DNA of 61,759 bases from Bacteroidota bacterium. Its GTDB lineage: Bacteria > Bacteroidota > Bacteroidia > Chitinophagales > Chitinophagaceae. The notes beneath the pieces are model-generated. The model saw only the letters and a program-made list of their open reading frames with translations. It did no database searches and had not been told where the DNA came from. Position numbers and translations under genes: made by a program. The stretch lies in NCBI GenBank assembly GCA_023429825.1, contig JAEZDC010000041.1, positions 1-61,759 of the forward strand, read 5' to 3'. Below, one piece after another: positions 43,861 through 51,974 of the stretch (positions within the stretch are counted from its first letter, which is position 1; the number at the start of each line of letters is the position of its first letter).

Positions 43861-43984
43861 AGCCAGCTTTTAGCCGTTAGGTCATCGCCTGTTGTGTCAC
43901 TCACTTGTACGTTCCGAACAATGTGGAACAGGAAGTAGAAGTGTGCGACGCAACAAAGCGTTATTCGTGTTCTAAAGCTGGGTC
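43861..43984. repeat. dispersed palindromic repeat, complete copy (copy 4)
   Basis: The outer arms GAGCCAGCTTTTAG and CTAAAGCTGGGTC are inverted repeats. Inside them GTTGTGTCACTCACTTGTAC (from 43891) and GAAGTAGAAGTGTGCGACGC (from 43932) are a second inverted pair. The whole is a near-palindrome of about 125 bp, like a miniature transposable or REP-type element. It lies within the presumed metK leader. Confidence 0.82.
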
Positions 43985-44001
43985 AAAAAACTTAACGGGT
44001 G

Positions 44002-44009
44002 CAAATATA
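44002..44009 (-). promoter_or_regulatory. -7 box TATATTTG for metK
   Basis: CAAATATA on the plus strand reads TATATTTG on the minus strand, a full match to TAnnTTTG. It lies 185 bp before the metK start, with the palindromic repeat between. Confidence 0.45.
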
Positions 44010-44050
44010 GGAGTGTATCCTATATAAAGCAGTGCCTTTAAATGGCCGTG

Positions 44051-45532
44051 TTACAATCGTGAATAAATAATGCGCAGACGCATGTTGTATTGGGAATGGG
44101 AACCGCCACCAACTCTTACCCTTCCTTGTGCAACAGGATTTACAGAACCATTTCCAACGATCGCCGAAAACCCGACACCCCCTTCTGCAGTGTAAATAAC
44201 GTCATCATATGGTGCAAAAAGTTCCAAAGTATAATTCCTATGTTTCTTGGTAACTATTCCTTGCACATAACGCGTAAGATTGAAATTATAGGATTGTACA
44301 GTAACCCCGTTAACTGTTCTCTTGAAAGGAAAACCCCCAAAAGTTGAATAATTCTCCACTCCGTTTGAACCTAGTTCAATATCATTGCTTGGCAGCATAA
44401 ATCTGCGACTGGAATCGGCGCTGTATGCAGTAAGGAACAGGTTCGGTGGAGTTAATACATCATCGAGCGATGAATGTGGAACTTGTTCTATTATTAATTC
44501 TGCTCTGTGTACCACCCTGTTGCTCACTAACCCGAGATCAGGAATTCTCACTTTGGCAGAAAGACCCGGGCGGGTTTGAATATAAACTTCGTTATCGGCT
44601 CCGGCAGCAAGGAATGGTACTGCGGCAGCACCTGTATAGTCGCGGATTATTGCATTCCCATGCCCATCTAAATTTGTTCTGAAGGTAAAGTTAGATGTTG
44701 TGGTATCTCTTCTTACACTATCTACATGAGCTTTATAACTATAGTAAAATGAAAGTTTTGTGTCAGGGTCATTAAGGCTGATAGACATCAAACCGTTTGC
44801 GCCATTTAAGCCGCCAAAAACAGGATGGCTGGTATCAGGGACAATAGCCAAGCCTCTGAACCTGGATTTATAAATTGAATCGTTTAAATATGCATTGTTT
44901 GTAGACACGCCTACGGGTAATGAATCGTACACGTTAAAAAAACGGTTGATAAAAGCAGAATTTGTTATCCTTATCCTGATCTGGTTCTTATCTGTTTCGT
45001 TGTGCCTTGCAAGAGTATCTGAAGAACCTATTGTTTTTGGATCTACGGTATCCGATCCAAGTAAAATACCATTATATGCAAATTGGCGCCACGTTCTGTT
45101 AAGGTCCGTAGCCTTTAGGGTGTCGTTCACTATTTCATAAAGGTCAATTTTTTGGTGCTTATTTGAATCGCCCCAGATTCCTTTATAACTCAGGATCATT
45201 ACTACCGAATCCAATATTCTTGTTGCTTTCGCCCCGGCGAATCCATGTGGGAAAAACTGGGGTTTGATCTCTGTATACACGATTCCTGTAGTTGTCCCGA
45301 ACAAAGGATCATTATTTATACGACCTAACGTATGATAATCTGTTGCGAAAACCACTTCAGAAGTAGTATCATAAAAATTTTCAGTAATGACAGGAAGAAG
45401 GGTATCAAACGTATTCACACCATCTACAGGAGGAATTAAACCTGTGCCGATACTTGTAGATTCGATCTTCGTACATGAAAAAATAAGACTTGCTAATGCG
45501 ATAAAGAGTGGAGATACTTTACTATGATTCAC
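44051..45532 (-). CDS. DUF4270 lipoprotein
   Basis: 493 residues with a lipobox (LIFSCTKIE, Cys near 20). The start TSIGTGLIPPVDGVNTFDT, a following TDYHTLGRINNDPLFGTTTG and a beta-rich body match DUF4270 along its whole length. The family is abundant in Bacteroidota and its function is unknown. It starts 30 bp after the short GT5 gene on the same strand, a pairing I recall as common in this phylum, so a shared envelope or carbohydrate role is possible. Confidence 0.88.
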   Translation of the reverse strand: MNHSKVSPLFIALASLIFSCTKIESTSIGTGLIPPVDGVNTFDTLLPVITENFYDTTSEVVFATDYHTLGRINNDPLFGTTTGIVYTEIKPQFFPHGFAGAKATRILDSVVMILSYKGIWGDSNKHQKIDLYEIVNDTLKATDLNRTWRQFAYNGILLGSDTVDPKTIGSSDTLARHNETDKNQIRIRITNSAFINRFFNVYDSLPVGVSTNNAYLNDSIYKSRFRGLAIVPDTSHPVFGGLNGANGLMSISLNDPDTKLSFYYSYKAHVDSVRRDTTTSNFTFRTNLDGHGNAIIRDYTGAAAVPFLAAGADNEVYIQTRPGLSAKVRIPDLGLVSNRVVHRAELIIEQVPHSSLDDVLTPPNLFLTAYSADSSRRFMLPSNDIELGSNGVENYSTFGGFPFKRTVNGVTVQSYNFNLTRYVQGIVTKKHRNYTLELFAPYDDVIYTAEGGVGFSAIVGNGSVNPVAQGRVRVGGGSHSQYNMRLRIIYSRL

Positions 45533-45562
45533 AGGTGATCCTTTTGAAAATAATGGTTTTGG

Positions 45563-46378
45563 TTATTTGCTGGCAAGGTCGTTATACAAGTCTAAATACT
45601 CTGTTAAATCAGAATCATAACCTTTGAACGGGATTACCTTTTTACCTCTTACTTTACTAAAGTCTTCCTGCAGCTTTTTGTCTACTTTTTCTGCACCGAA
45701 TGTTATAGCATCCGCATAAGTAGCCCCAATACGGAACAACGCGGTGTTATTGGCATCTTTAGCTGGCTCAAGTTCTTTGTCCTTTATATTAGCATTTATT
45801 GCAGCCATTTTAATGAAATCTGCACCAAGCTTTTCCTTAAAAGTATTCTGGCCAATAGTATATATAACCTTGCTGTGGTTAAATACCGGCTCTTTTTTGT
45901 AGGCTACCTTAATAAATGCCGGAATTAATCCTGTCATCCAACCACTGCAATGAATGATATCCGGCGGCCAGCCAAATTTTCGAACTGTTTCCAACGCACC
46001 CTTACAAAAGAAAACTGTTCTTAATCCGTTATCATCAAACCATTTCTCGTTCTCGTCGTGAAAAACGAATTTCCTTTTAAAGAAATCTTCATTATCCAGG
46101 AAATAAACCTGTAACCGTGCATTAGGTAAAGAAGCCACTTTGATCTGTAAAGGATGATCATCATCATTAACCGACACATTGATACCACTTAACCTGACTA
46201 CTTCATGCAACCTATGTCTTCTTTCATTGATCACACCGAAACGGGGCATTATACATCTCACCTCAAGTCCGCTATCATTACTCTTGATTGCCAGCCTGTT
46301 CACCATCTCTGCAAACTCTGTCATCTCCAGGTAAGGAGACATCTCGTTGGCAATGAATAAAATTCTTTTCTTTGACAT
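45563..46378 (-). CDS. GT5-type glycogen/starch synthase N-terminal-domain protein
   Basis: 271 residues. ILFIANEMSPYLEMTEFAEM resembles the glycogen-synthase start but lacks the KxGGL ADP-glucose loop (here MTEFAEM). DIIHCSGWMTGLIPAFIKVAY is the counterpart of the usual DxxHxHDW segment. The C-terminal GT1 half of full synthases (about 200 residues) is absent. Short proteins of this type are frequent in Bacteroidota next to DUF4270. True glycogen synthase activity is doubtful. A TAATTTTG box lies 41 bp upstream, divergent to panC. Confidence 0.82.
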   Translation of the reverse strand: MSKKRILFIANEMSPYLEMTEFAEMVNRLAIKSNDSGLEVRCIMPRFGVINERRHRLHEVVRLSGINVSVNDDDHPLQIKVASLPNARLQVYFLDNEDFFKRKFVFHDENEKWFDDNGLRTVFFCKGALETVRKFGWPPDIIHCSGWMTGLIPAFIKVAYKKEPVFNHSKVIYTIGQNTFKEKLGADFIKMAAINANIKDKELEPAKDANNTALFRIGATYADAITFGAEKVDKKLQEDFSKVRGKKVIPFKGYDSDLTEYLDLYNDLASK

Positions 46379-46418
46379 TCTTTGTTTTTATGTTTGGGGC
46401 TTCAGCTAAAAAGGTTGG

Positions 46419-46426
46419 CAAAATTA
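46419..46426 (-). promoter_or_regulatory. -7 box TAATTTTG for the GT5-type gene
   Basis: CAAAATTA on the plus strand reads TAATTTTG on the minus strand, a match to TAnnTTTG 41 bp before the start codon in the divergent gap with panC. Confidence 0.42.
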
Positions 46427-46485
46427 ATTAAAATAGGCGGAAAAGTGCTAAAAAACAACAACTACTGGCTTAATATCATTGAGTG

Positions 46486-47343
46486 ATGATCATTTTTAAA
46501 GAAACTGCGCCGCTTACAGCTCACCTTGAAAAACTCCGTTCAGCTGGTAAAACGGTTGGCTTCGTTCCCACCATGGGGGCTCTACACGACGGACATCTGT
46601 CACTGATCCGGAAAAGCAAGGCCGAAACGGAAGTTACTGTCTGCAGCATTTTTGTGAACCCCACACAATTCAATGATCCGAAAGATTTCGAAAAGTATCC
46701 GGTAACAACTGAAAAAGATATCGAGCTTCTGCGTAAAGAAAATACCGATGTGCTTTTCCTTCCTGTTATAGGGGAAATTTATTCAGACAATATTATAGCG
46801 GATCAACATTATGATCTTGGTTATCTAGAAACGATCCTGGAAGGAGAACATAGACCCGGCCATTTCCAGGGCGTATGCCAGGTTGTTCATCGTTTATTAC
46901 ACATCGTGCAACCTCGTATTTTGTTTTTAGGACAAAAGGATTTTCAACAGTGTATGGTGTTGAAAAAACTCGTACAACTGGTCAGCTCTCCCGTTATCAT
47001 CCGTTTGGGAGAAACGATCAGGGAACAGAGTGGCCTTGCAATGAGCAGCAGGAATATGCGGCTAACAAATGAACAGAAGCAACAAGCCACCGCCATCTAC
47101 CGCTCGTTAATCAGCATTAAAGAAAATTATCCTGGAAAAACGCCCTACACATTAAAACAACAAGCAATTTCCAATCTTCTAAATGCAGGATTTGAAAAAG
47201 TAGATTATGTTGAAATTGCTAAAGCTGATTCACTAGAGCCCATCGGCGATAATGAAATATTATCAGCTTCCACCCCTGCTGTGGGCCTCATCGCTGCATT
47301 CATCGGCGGTGTTCGTTTAATTGATAACATGATCCTGACCTAA
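46486..47343 (+). CDS. panC: pantothenate synthetase
   Basis: 285 residues from ATG 46486; a GTG directly before it is also in frame. The HIGH-like motif is GALHDGHLSLIRKSK, after GFVPTMGA. FVNPTQFNDPKDFEKYP, EGEHRPGHFQGVCQVV, FLGQKDFQQ and the KMSKS-like SGLAMSSRNMRLT are in order. It joins pantoate and beta-alanine using ATP, in the cytoplasm. panD, which makes the beta-alanine, follows after 19 bp. Confidence 0.97.
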   Translation: MIIFKETAPLTAHLEKLRSAGKTVGFVPTMGALHDGHLSLIRKSKAETEVTVCSIFVNPTQFNDPKDFEKYPVTTEKDIELLRKENTDVLFLPVIGEIYSDNIIADQHYDLGYLETILEGEHRPGHFQGVCQVVHRLLHIVQPRILFLGQKDFQQCMVLKKLVQLVSSPVIIRLGETIREQSGLAMSSRNMRLTNEQKQQATAIYRSLISIKENYPGKTPYTLKQQAISNLLNAGFEKVDYVEIAKADSLEPIGDNEILSASTPAVGLIAAFIGGVRLIDNMILT

Positions 47344-47350
47344 CGTCAAT

Positions 47351-47358
47351 TACTTTTG
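47351..47358 (+). promoter_or_regulatory. -7 box TACTTTTG directly before panD
   Basis: TACTTTTG matches TAnnTTTG and ends 4 nt before the panD ATG. It could drive a leaderless panD mRNA besides read-through from panC. Confidence 0.42.
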
Positions 47359-47362
47359 CATC

Positions 47363-47707
47363 ATGCAGATTGAAGTATTAAAATCCAAAATACATCGGGC
47401 AGTTATCACGGAAGCTAACCTGAATTATGTTGGTAGCTTAACCCTGGATGAAGACCTGATGGAGGCAGCCAATCTCATAGAAAATGAGAAGATACAAGTA
47501 GTGAATGTAAATAATGGCGAAAGACTGGAAACGTACATTATCAAAGGAAAAAGAGGAAGTGGGACTGTTTGTCTTAATGGCCCTGCAGCAAGAAGAGGTG
47601 CAGTTGGTGATACTGTCATCATCATCTCCTATGCAGCTATGGAATTTGAAAAAGCAAAGAACTTCAAGCCGTGGATCGTTTTCCCTAAGCAGGGCAACAA
47701 GCTCTGA
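47363..47707 (+). CDS. panD: aspartate 1-decarboxylase proenzyme
   Basis: 114 residues, normal length. The self-cleavage site Gly24-Ser25 (NYVGSLTLDEDLM) creates the pyruvoyl group. KIHRAVITEANLNY and GERLETYIIKGKRGSGTVCL with NGPAARRGAVGDTVIII complete the beta-barrel. It makes beta-alanine for pantothenate, and works with panC just upstream. No PanZ-like maturation factor is seen nearby. Confidence 0.97.
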   Translation: MQIEVLKSKIHRAVITEANLNYVGSLTLDEDLMEAANLIENEKIQVVNVNNGERLETYIIKGKRGSGTVCLNGPAARRGAVGDTVIIISYAAMEFEKAKNFKPWIVFPKQGNKL

Positions 47708-47750
47708 TCAATCACTCTGATAGATGTTACCTATATTGCCACACTAAGGA

Positions 47751-48764
47751 ATGAAGAAGATACTGCTGATCATATTTAAATATATACTTGCCTTCAGCAT
47801 TGCTATACTTTTATTATGGTGGTCGTTAAAAAATCTCACTGCTCAACAACTAAATGAAATTAAAGATGCATTACTACGGGCAGAGCACTGGCTGGCTGTT
47901 CCTGTTTGCGGTGTATTACTGCTAAGTCATTACTTCAGGGCATTAAGATGGCAGCAACTCATTAAGCCAATGGGCTATCAACCAAGATCTTTTCATTTGC
48001 TGTGTGGTATATTAATCGGGTATATCGGCAATCAACTCATTCCCCGTGCAGGTGAAATCTTGCGCTGTACATCTATTAGCAATGTAACGAAAACACCTGC
48101 GGAAAAACTAATAGGGACTATTGTGGCAGAACGGGCCTTTGATATAGTCTGTCTTTTTTTCATCACTGCCGGAATTATCTATTTCGAATACGATGTGATC
48201 GCCCCCTATGCCCGTGAAATCGGTGATGCAATTAAAAAAGGGGTGCAGACAAAAGGCAGTAAAGTATGGTTGATAGTGATCATTATCGCACTTGCATTAA
48301 TCATTTTCTTACTGACAAGAAAATTTAAAACACATCGCTTTGGTGTATTTATTATAAAAATGCTTACCGGGTTATGGCAAGGCCTCACCAGTATAGGTAG
48401 AGTAAAGAACAAGTTCCTGTTCATATTTTATTCTCTTTGTATATGGATCTGTTATGCAGGAGCAACATACATTGGATGTTTTGCATTAGCTGAAACCGAA
48501 CATCTTGCTGTTTCTGCTGCAGTAGCGATGCTGGTATTTGGCACATTCGGAATTATTGTAGCGCCCGGGGGTTTAGGTGCGTATCCTGTGGCCATTCAGA
48601 AAACACTGGTACTATATAATATACCGCAAGTGATCGGTCTCGCTTCAGGCTGGCTGCTATGGATCGTACAGTTTATCTTCACCATTATATTTGGATCGCT
48701 TGCTTATATTGCCATTCGAATTGCAAACCGAGAACAAGATGAAGAACGTATCGTTCATCCCTGA
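47751..48764 (+). CDS. flippase-like membrane protein (LPG-synthase TM/UPF0104 type)
   Basis: 337 residues with about eight transmembrane helices. Conserved features of the YbhN/AglD_N-type family are seen: HYFRALRWQQLIKPMGYQ, GYIGNQLIPRAGEILRC, IVAERAFDIVCLFF and a C-terminal APGGLGAYPVAIQKTL. Members flip lipid-linked substrates or modify lipids. The substrate is unknown here. It overlaps the adenylyltransferase gene by 26 bp, so they form one operon, which may hint at an envelope glycolipid role. Confidence 0.88.
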   Translation: MKKILLIIFKYILAFSIAILLLWWSLKNLTAQQLNEIKDALLRAEHWLAVPVCGVLLLSHYFRALRWQQLIKPMGYQPRSFHLLCGILIGYIGNQLIPRAGEILRCTSISNVTKTPAEKLIGTIVAERAFDIVCLFFITAGIIYFEYDVIAPYAREIGDAIKKGVQTKGSKVWLIVIIIALALIIFLLTRKFKTHRFGVFIIKMLTGLWQGLTSIGRVKNKFLFIFYSLCIWICYAGATYIGCFALAETEHLAVSAAVAMLVFGTFGIIVAPGGLGAYPVAIQKTLVLYNIPQVIGLASGWLLWIVQFIFTIIFGSLAYIAIRIANREQDEERIVHP

Positions 48765-49230
48765 TAAAATAAAAACTGTTGAACAGTTATTACCTGTAAT
48801 CAATGGGTTAAAGCAATTTGGAAAGAAGATCGTTTTTACCAACGGATGTTTCGACATATTGCATGAAGGTCACATCTTCTCTTTGTCACAAGCTGCACAG
48901 GAAGGAGCGTTTCTAATAGTTGCCGTGAATGCTGACGCGAGCGTAAAAAAACTGAAAGGAGACGGTCGTCCTGTTAATAATCAATATAGCCGGGCTTTGA
49001 TTTTAGCTTCGCTGGTGATGGTTGATGCAGTTGTAATCTTTAATGAAGACACTCCACTTGAAGTGATCAAGCAATTGTTACCCGACGTACTTGTTAAAGG
49101 AGGAGATTATACAGTTGAGCAGATCGCAGGAAGCAAAGAAGTGATAGCGAATGGCGGACGGGTGGTGATCAATCCTATACTGCAAGGTTTCTCAACTACA
49201 GGAATAATTGAAAAGATGAAAATCAAGTAG
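48739..49230 (+). CDS. D-glycero-beta-D-manno-heptose 1-phosphate adenylyltransferase-like
   Basis: ATG 48739 is chosen (MKNVSFIPDKIKTVEQLLPV); the frame extends 16 codons upstream inside the flippase gene. The 163-residue nucleotidyltransferase has the HIGH-type motif NGCFDILHEGHIFSL, AVNADASVKKLKGDGRPVN and LVKGGDYTVEQIAGSKEV. These match the RfaE2/HldE C-terminal domain, which makes ADP-heptose precursors for LPS. The kinase half is not fused. The overlap with the flippase-like gene supports an envelope role. Confidence 0.9.
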   Translation: MKNVSFIPDKIKTVEQLLPVINGLKQFGKKIVFTNGCFDILHEGHIFSLSQAAQEGAFLIVAVNADASVKKLKGDGRPVNNQYSRALILASLVMVDAVVIFNEDTPLEVIKQLLPDVLVKGGDYTVEQIAGSKEVIANGGRVVINPILQGFSTTGIIEKMKIK

Positions 49231-49286
49231 CGTATAAGCAGCACATTATTCCTTTGCTTAGATATTCTATAAATCTATATCTGCTC

Positions 49287-49889
49287 ATGAGAAAATTTAT
49301 TTTGTCAATTATCATCTCTACTGGCCTGTTTAATTGCCGTACCGCTAAACAATCCACTGCCGATAAAAACAATTTCCGGATGGTGGCGAGGAGCGAATGG
49401 AATGCTGCAACGCCCAAACCTTATAAGCAACATACACCGGTAAGAATAACGATCCATCATGAAGGAACAAAGTTGGATGTTGCAGCTGATGCAGGACTGA
49501 AGATCCATAACATTCAAAAATGGGGAATGGGACCTGATAGAAACTGGACTGATATTCCCTACCATTTCCTCATATCGCCTGGTGGAAAAGTTTATGAAGG
49601 AAGAGATGTGTACACCGTAGGAGAAACAAATACTGAATACGATCCGTCTGGCCATTTGCTTATTTGTTGCCTGGGCAATCTTGAGCAACAGGAAGTAACT
49701 AAAGAACAGCTTACCGCATTAACCCAAGTGATCGCATGGGCCTGCAAAAAATACAATATCTCCCCCTCTACCATCGCATCGCATAAGGATTATTCGAAGA
49801 TCACCAATTGCCCGGGGAAAAACCTGTATCAGTATTTGCAGAACGGGTATATAACTTCAGAAGTAAATAAACTAATAAGCTCGAATTGA
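49287..49889 (+). CDS. N-acetylmuramoyl-L-alanine amidase lipoprotein (amidase_2/PGRP fold)
   Basis: ATG 49287 starts a lipoprotein signal (MRKFILSIIISTGLFNC, Cys17); the TTG at 49254 is rejected. 200 residues. VRITIHHEGTK gives the first zinc His pair. IPYHFLISPGGKVYEGRD, the YDPSGHLLICCLGN segment and IASHKDYSKITNCPGKNLY (second His and the Cys/Lys region) are typical of T7-lysozyme/PGRP amidases. It cleaves peptide stems from glycan strands in the periplasm. It starts 56 bp after the adenylyltransferase gene. Confidence 0.92.
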   Translation: MRKFILSIIISTGLFNCRTAKQSTADKNNFRMVARSEWNAATPKPYKQHTPVRITIHHEGTKLDVAADAGLKIHNIQKWGMGPDRNWTDIPYHFLISPGGKVYEGRDVYTVGETNTEYDPSGHLLICCLGNLEQQEVTKEQLTALTQVIAWACKKYNISPSTIASHKDYSKITNCPGKNLYQYLQNGYITSEVNKLISSN

Positions 49890-49893
49890 ATCA

Positions 49894-49939
49894 TTGAGAA
49901 TAAAAAAAGCGCCACCAGGGCGACGCTTCTTCATTCTCA
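49894..49939. terminator. bidirectional terminator between amidase and DPWI-repeat gene 2
   Basis: On the minus strand AAGCGTCGCC pairs with GGTGGCGCTT followed by T7. The flanks TTGAGAAT (49894-49901) and ATTCTCAA (49932-49939) extend the stem, so it can serve both converging genes. Confidence 0.85.
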
Positions 49940-49944
49940 AGTTA

Positions 49945-50670
49945 TTATTTAATTATTAATGCAGCAGAACCCGATGTAGGGATAACCTTTGTACCTACAG
50001 ATTGAGCAGTAAATTTTTCTCCGATTCGCAAACTCGGCATATCCTGCGCCACTCGGATATATCCACCGCTGGGAGAAGCTACGTTCGCACTGCCTGCTGA
50101 AACTACATTAGCACTGCCCGCAGCAACTACATTGGCACTACCTGCAGCAATTACATTACCACTACCTGCAGCAACTACAGATGCAGCTATCTGCTTCCCA
50201 TTTTGAAATACACCTACCAATACATTACCATTATAAGGCGCTGTTTTCAAATCGAGGCTATTTTTTCTTTGGTTGTTCTGGAATTCAGCGACGAAATTCT
50301 TTAAAGCACCATAATTGTTCCATGAACCGCCATTATACAATTTTATGTTGAGTTCTAAAGCAGAAGGGTAACGACCATGATGTTTTTGATAGATGCGGAT
50401 GATAAAAGGATCTCCTGTTAAAGTCATACCATCTTTTTGAAAGCTTGAGTTTGTTCTCACCACATAAGATTGTATATGGCCTCTTAACTCTTCGTAAGAT
50501 CTCCATGAACCGTTATTATAGTTCTTTATATTACACTCAGTAGAGTTTGGAGCTTCACCAAACAATTCGTTATATGCTCGTACGATCCATGGGTCACAAC
50601 TTTGAGCTTTAACATTCTGAAACAGCAAAGTGACGAAAAGGGTAGCTAGTAAAAATGATTTTGTTTTCAT
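49945..50670 (-). CDS. secreted DPWI-repeat protein, paralogue 2
   Basis: 241 residues with a signal peptide (ending NVKAQ). It shares with the protein at 35198 two units: CDPWIVRAYNELFGEAP then ECNIKNYNNGSWRSYEEL (about 24-66), and GDPFIIRIYQKHHGRYP then ELNIKLYNGGSWNNYGAL (about 85-130). The C-terminal tail ending KVIPTSGSAALIIK is also shared. Between them is a run of eight-residue AGSANVVA-type repeats encoded by a 24-bp tandem repeat, absent from the paralogue. I know no described family. The terminator at 49894-49939 follows. Confidence 0.85.
   Translation of the reverse strand: MKTKSFLLATLFVTLLFQNVKAQSCDPWIVRAYNELFGEAPNSTECNIKNYNNGSWRSYEELRGHIQSYVVRTNSSFQKDGMTLTGDPFIIRIYQKHHGRYPSALELNIKLYNGGSWNNYGALKNFVAEFQNNQRKNSLDLKTAPYNGNVLVGVFQNGKQIAASVVAAGSGNVIAAGSANVVAAGSANVVSAGSANVASPSGGYIRVAQDMPSLRIGEKFTAQSVGTKVIPTSGSAALIIK
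50081..50176 (-). repeat. in-frame 24-bp tandem repeat (four units)
   Basis: Four consecutive 24-bp units, each beginning ACATTAGCACTGCCCGCAGC or a close variant on the plus strand, encode AAGSANVV-like octapeptides within DPWI-repeat protein 2. The period is a multiple of 3, so copy-number change would keep the frame. Confidence 0.85.
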
Positions 50671-50862
50671 AAGTCGGTTATTGTTTTTACAGAAGCAATA
50701 TACCTAACAGGAGAATGATTTACAAAAAAGTGGAATAAAGATTTACAGATAAGAGACAATTCTTATGACTATTAATATTAATGAATTGTGTAAATAGATA
50801 ATATGGCTTATCTAACTGGTAAACGAAATCGTCTTCACTATTAAAATCATTATTTTCACTTC

Positions 50863-51918
50863 ATGCTCAGCCAGGGTCTGCATCATACCTTTCATCGTTA
50901 TAAAAGTATGTATACACATAGGATCAGTGCACTACCCGTTGTGATACTGATGCCCCACAGTGCATGCAACTGCAGGTGTATAATGTGTGATATATGGAAG
51001 GATAATAAAAACCTGAAGCAGCTCACTGAAGATGATGTTTCTGGTCTCCTTGGTTCGCTCAAAAAGCTCCAAACCAGATTAATAGTAATGAGTGGCGGAG
51101 AGGCCTTACTGAATAAACATTTCTTTACGCTTTGCCGCATTTTGAAAGATCGTGGATTAAAGATCACCTTACTTTCAACAGGTGTGCTGTTACAAAAACA
51201 TGCACAGCAAGTAACAGAGCTGATTGATGATGTGATAGTGTCGTTGGATGGGGATGAAACTACGCATGACAGAATCAGGAATATTCCAGGTTGTTTTAAT
51301 CTGATGAAAGAAGGTGTTGAAGCGATCAGGGCAATAGATCCATGTTATAAGATCACGGCAAGAACGGTTATACATAAACTCAACTTCAGGATATGGGATA
51401 AGATCATTGATGCAGCGAAGGAGCTCAAGCTGAACCAGGTCAGTTTTCTTCCCGCTGATGTGAGCAGTTCCGCTTTCAACCGGGAAATAAAATGGAATGC
51501 AGAACGGCAGGAAGAAGTGATGTTATCTGAAGAAGAACTGCCATTGATGAGGGACGTGATTCAACAACTGATCAGCAACTATAATACAGATTTTAAAAGC
51601 AGGTTTATTGCTGAATCGCCGGAGAAACTAATGAAGATCCACCAGTACTATGCAGCGTTATATGGCTTTGATCTTTTTCCGCAGAAGAAGTGTAATGCAC
51701 CATGGGTTTCTGCTGTAATAGAAGCCGATGGGGCTGTTCGTCCGTGCTTCTTTCATGAAACTATAGGGAATATTCGTGAAGCCGATCTGCAAAGCCTTAT
51801 CAATAATAAGACATCTGTAACATGGCGCAAACAATTAGACATGGATACAAATGATACCTGTAAGAAATGTGTGTGCTATTTAAACTTGCCGGCAACTGTT
51901 GATCCATCTATCTTATAA
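50863..51918 (+). CDS. radical SAM protein with SPASM-type C-terminus
   Basis: 351 residues. The [4Fe-4S] motif is Cys35-x3-Cys39-x2-Cys42 in HSACNCRCIMCDIWK. LIVMSGGEALLNKHF (SAM-binding GGE), LLSTGVLL and DDVIVSLDGDETTHDRIR follow the radical SAM barrel plan. The C-terminus has CNAPWVSAVIEADGAVRPCF and DTCKKCVC, fitting an auxiliary SPASM-like cluster. Such enzymes often modify peptides or act in cofactor synthesis. No short precursor-peptide gene is visible next to it. It converges with the desaturase gene with a shared hairpin terminator. Confidence 0.9.
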   Translation: MLSQGLHHTFHRYKSMYTHRISALPVVILMPHSACNCRCIMCDIWKDNKNLKQLTEDDVSGLLGSLKKLQTRLIVMSGGEALLNKHFFTLCRILKDRGLKITLLSTGVLLQKHAQQVTELIDDVIVSLDGDETTHDRIRNIPGCFNLMKEGVEAIRAIDPCYKITARTVIHKLNFRIWDKIIDAAKELKLNQVSFLPADVSSSAFNREIKWNAERQEEVMLSEEELPLMRDVIQQLISNYNTDFKSRFIAESPEKLMKIHQYYAALYGFDLFPQKKCNAPWVSAVIEADGAVRPCFFHETIGNIREADLQSLINNKTSVTWRKQLDMDTNDTCKKCVCYLNLPATVDPSIL

Positions 51919-51921
51919 TAA

Positions 51922-51954
51922 AAAGATCCATCAACCAAAAGCTGATGGATCTTT
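51922..51954. terminator. bidirectional terminator between radical SAM and desaturase genes
   Basis: AAAGATCCATCA (51922-51933) and TGATGGATCTTT (51943-51954) form a perfect 12-bp stem. It is followed by TCTTC on the plus side and TT-rich sequence on the minus side. Confidence 0.88.
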
Positions 51955-51974
51955 CTTCTAACCTATAAAACTTC

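Noticed and set aside
43817..44050. SAM riboswitch upstream of metK
   Set aside because: No SAM-I, SAM-II or other known SAM-riboswitch core was recognised; the structured part is a copy of the dispersed repeat found at five other unrelated sites.
50863..51918. RiPP cluster around the radical SAM/SPASM protein
   Set aside because: No short precursor-peptide gene, transporter or protease is adjacent; the neighbours are a desaturase and the DPWI-repeat gene.
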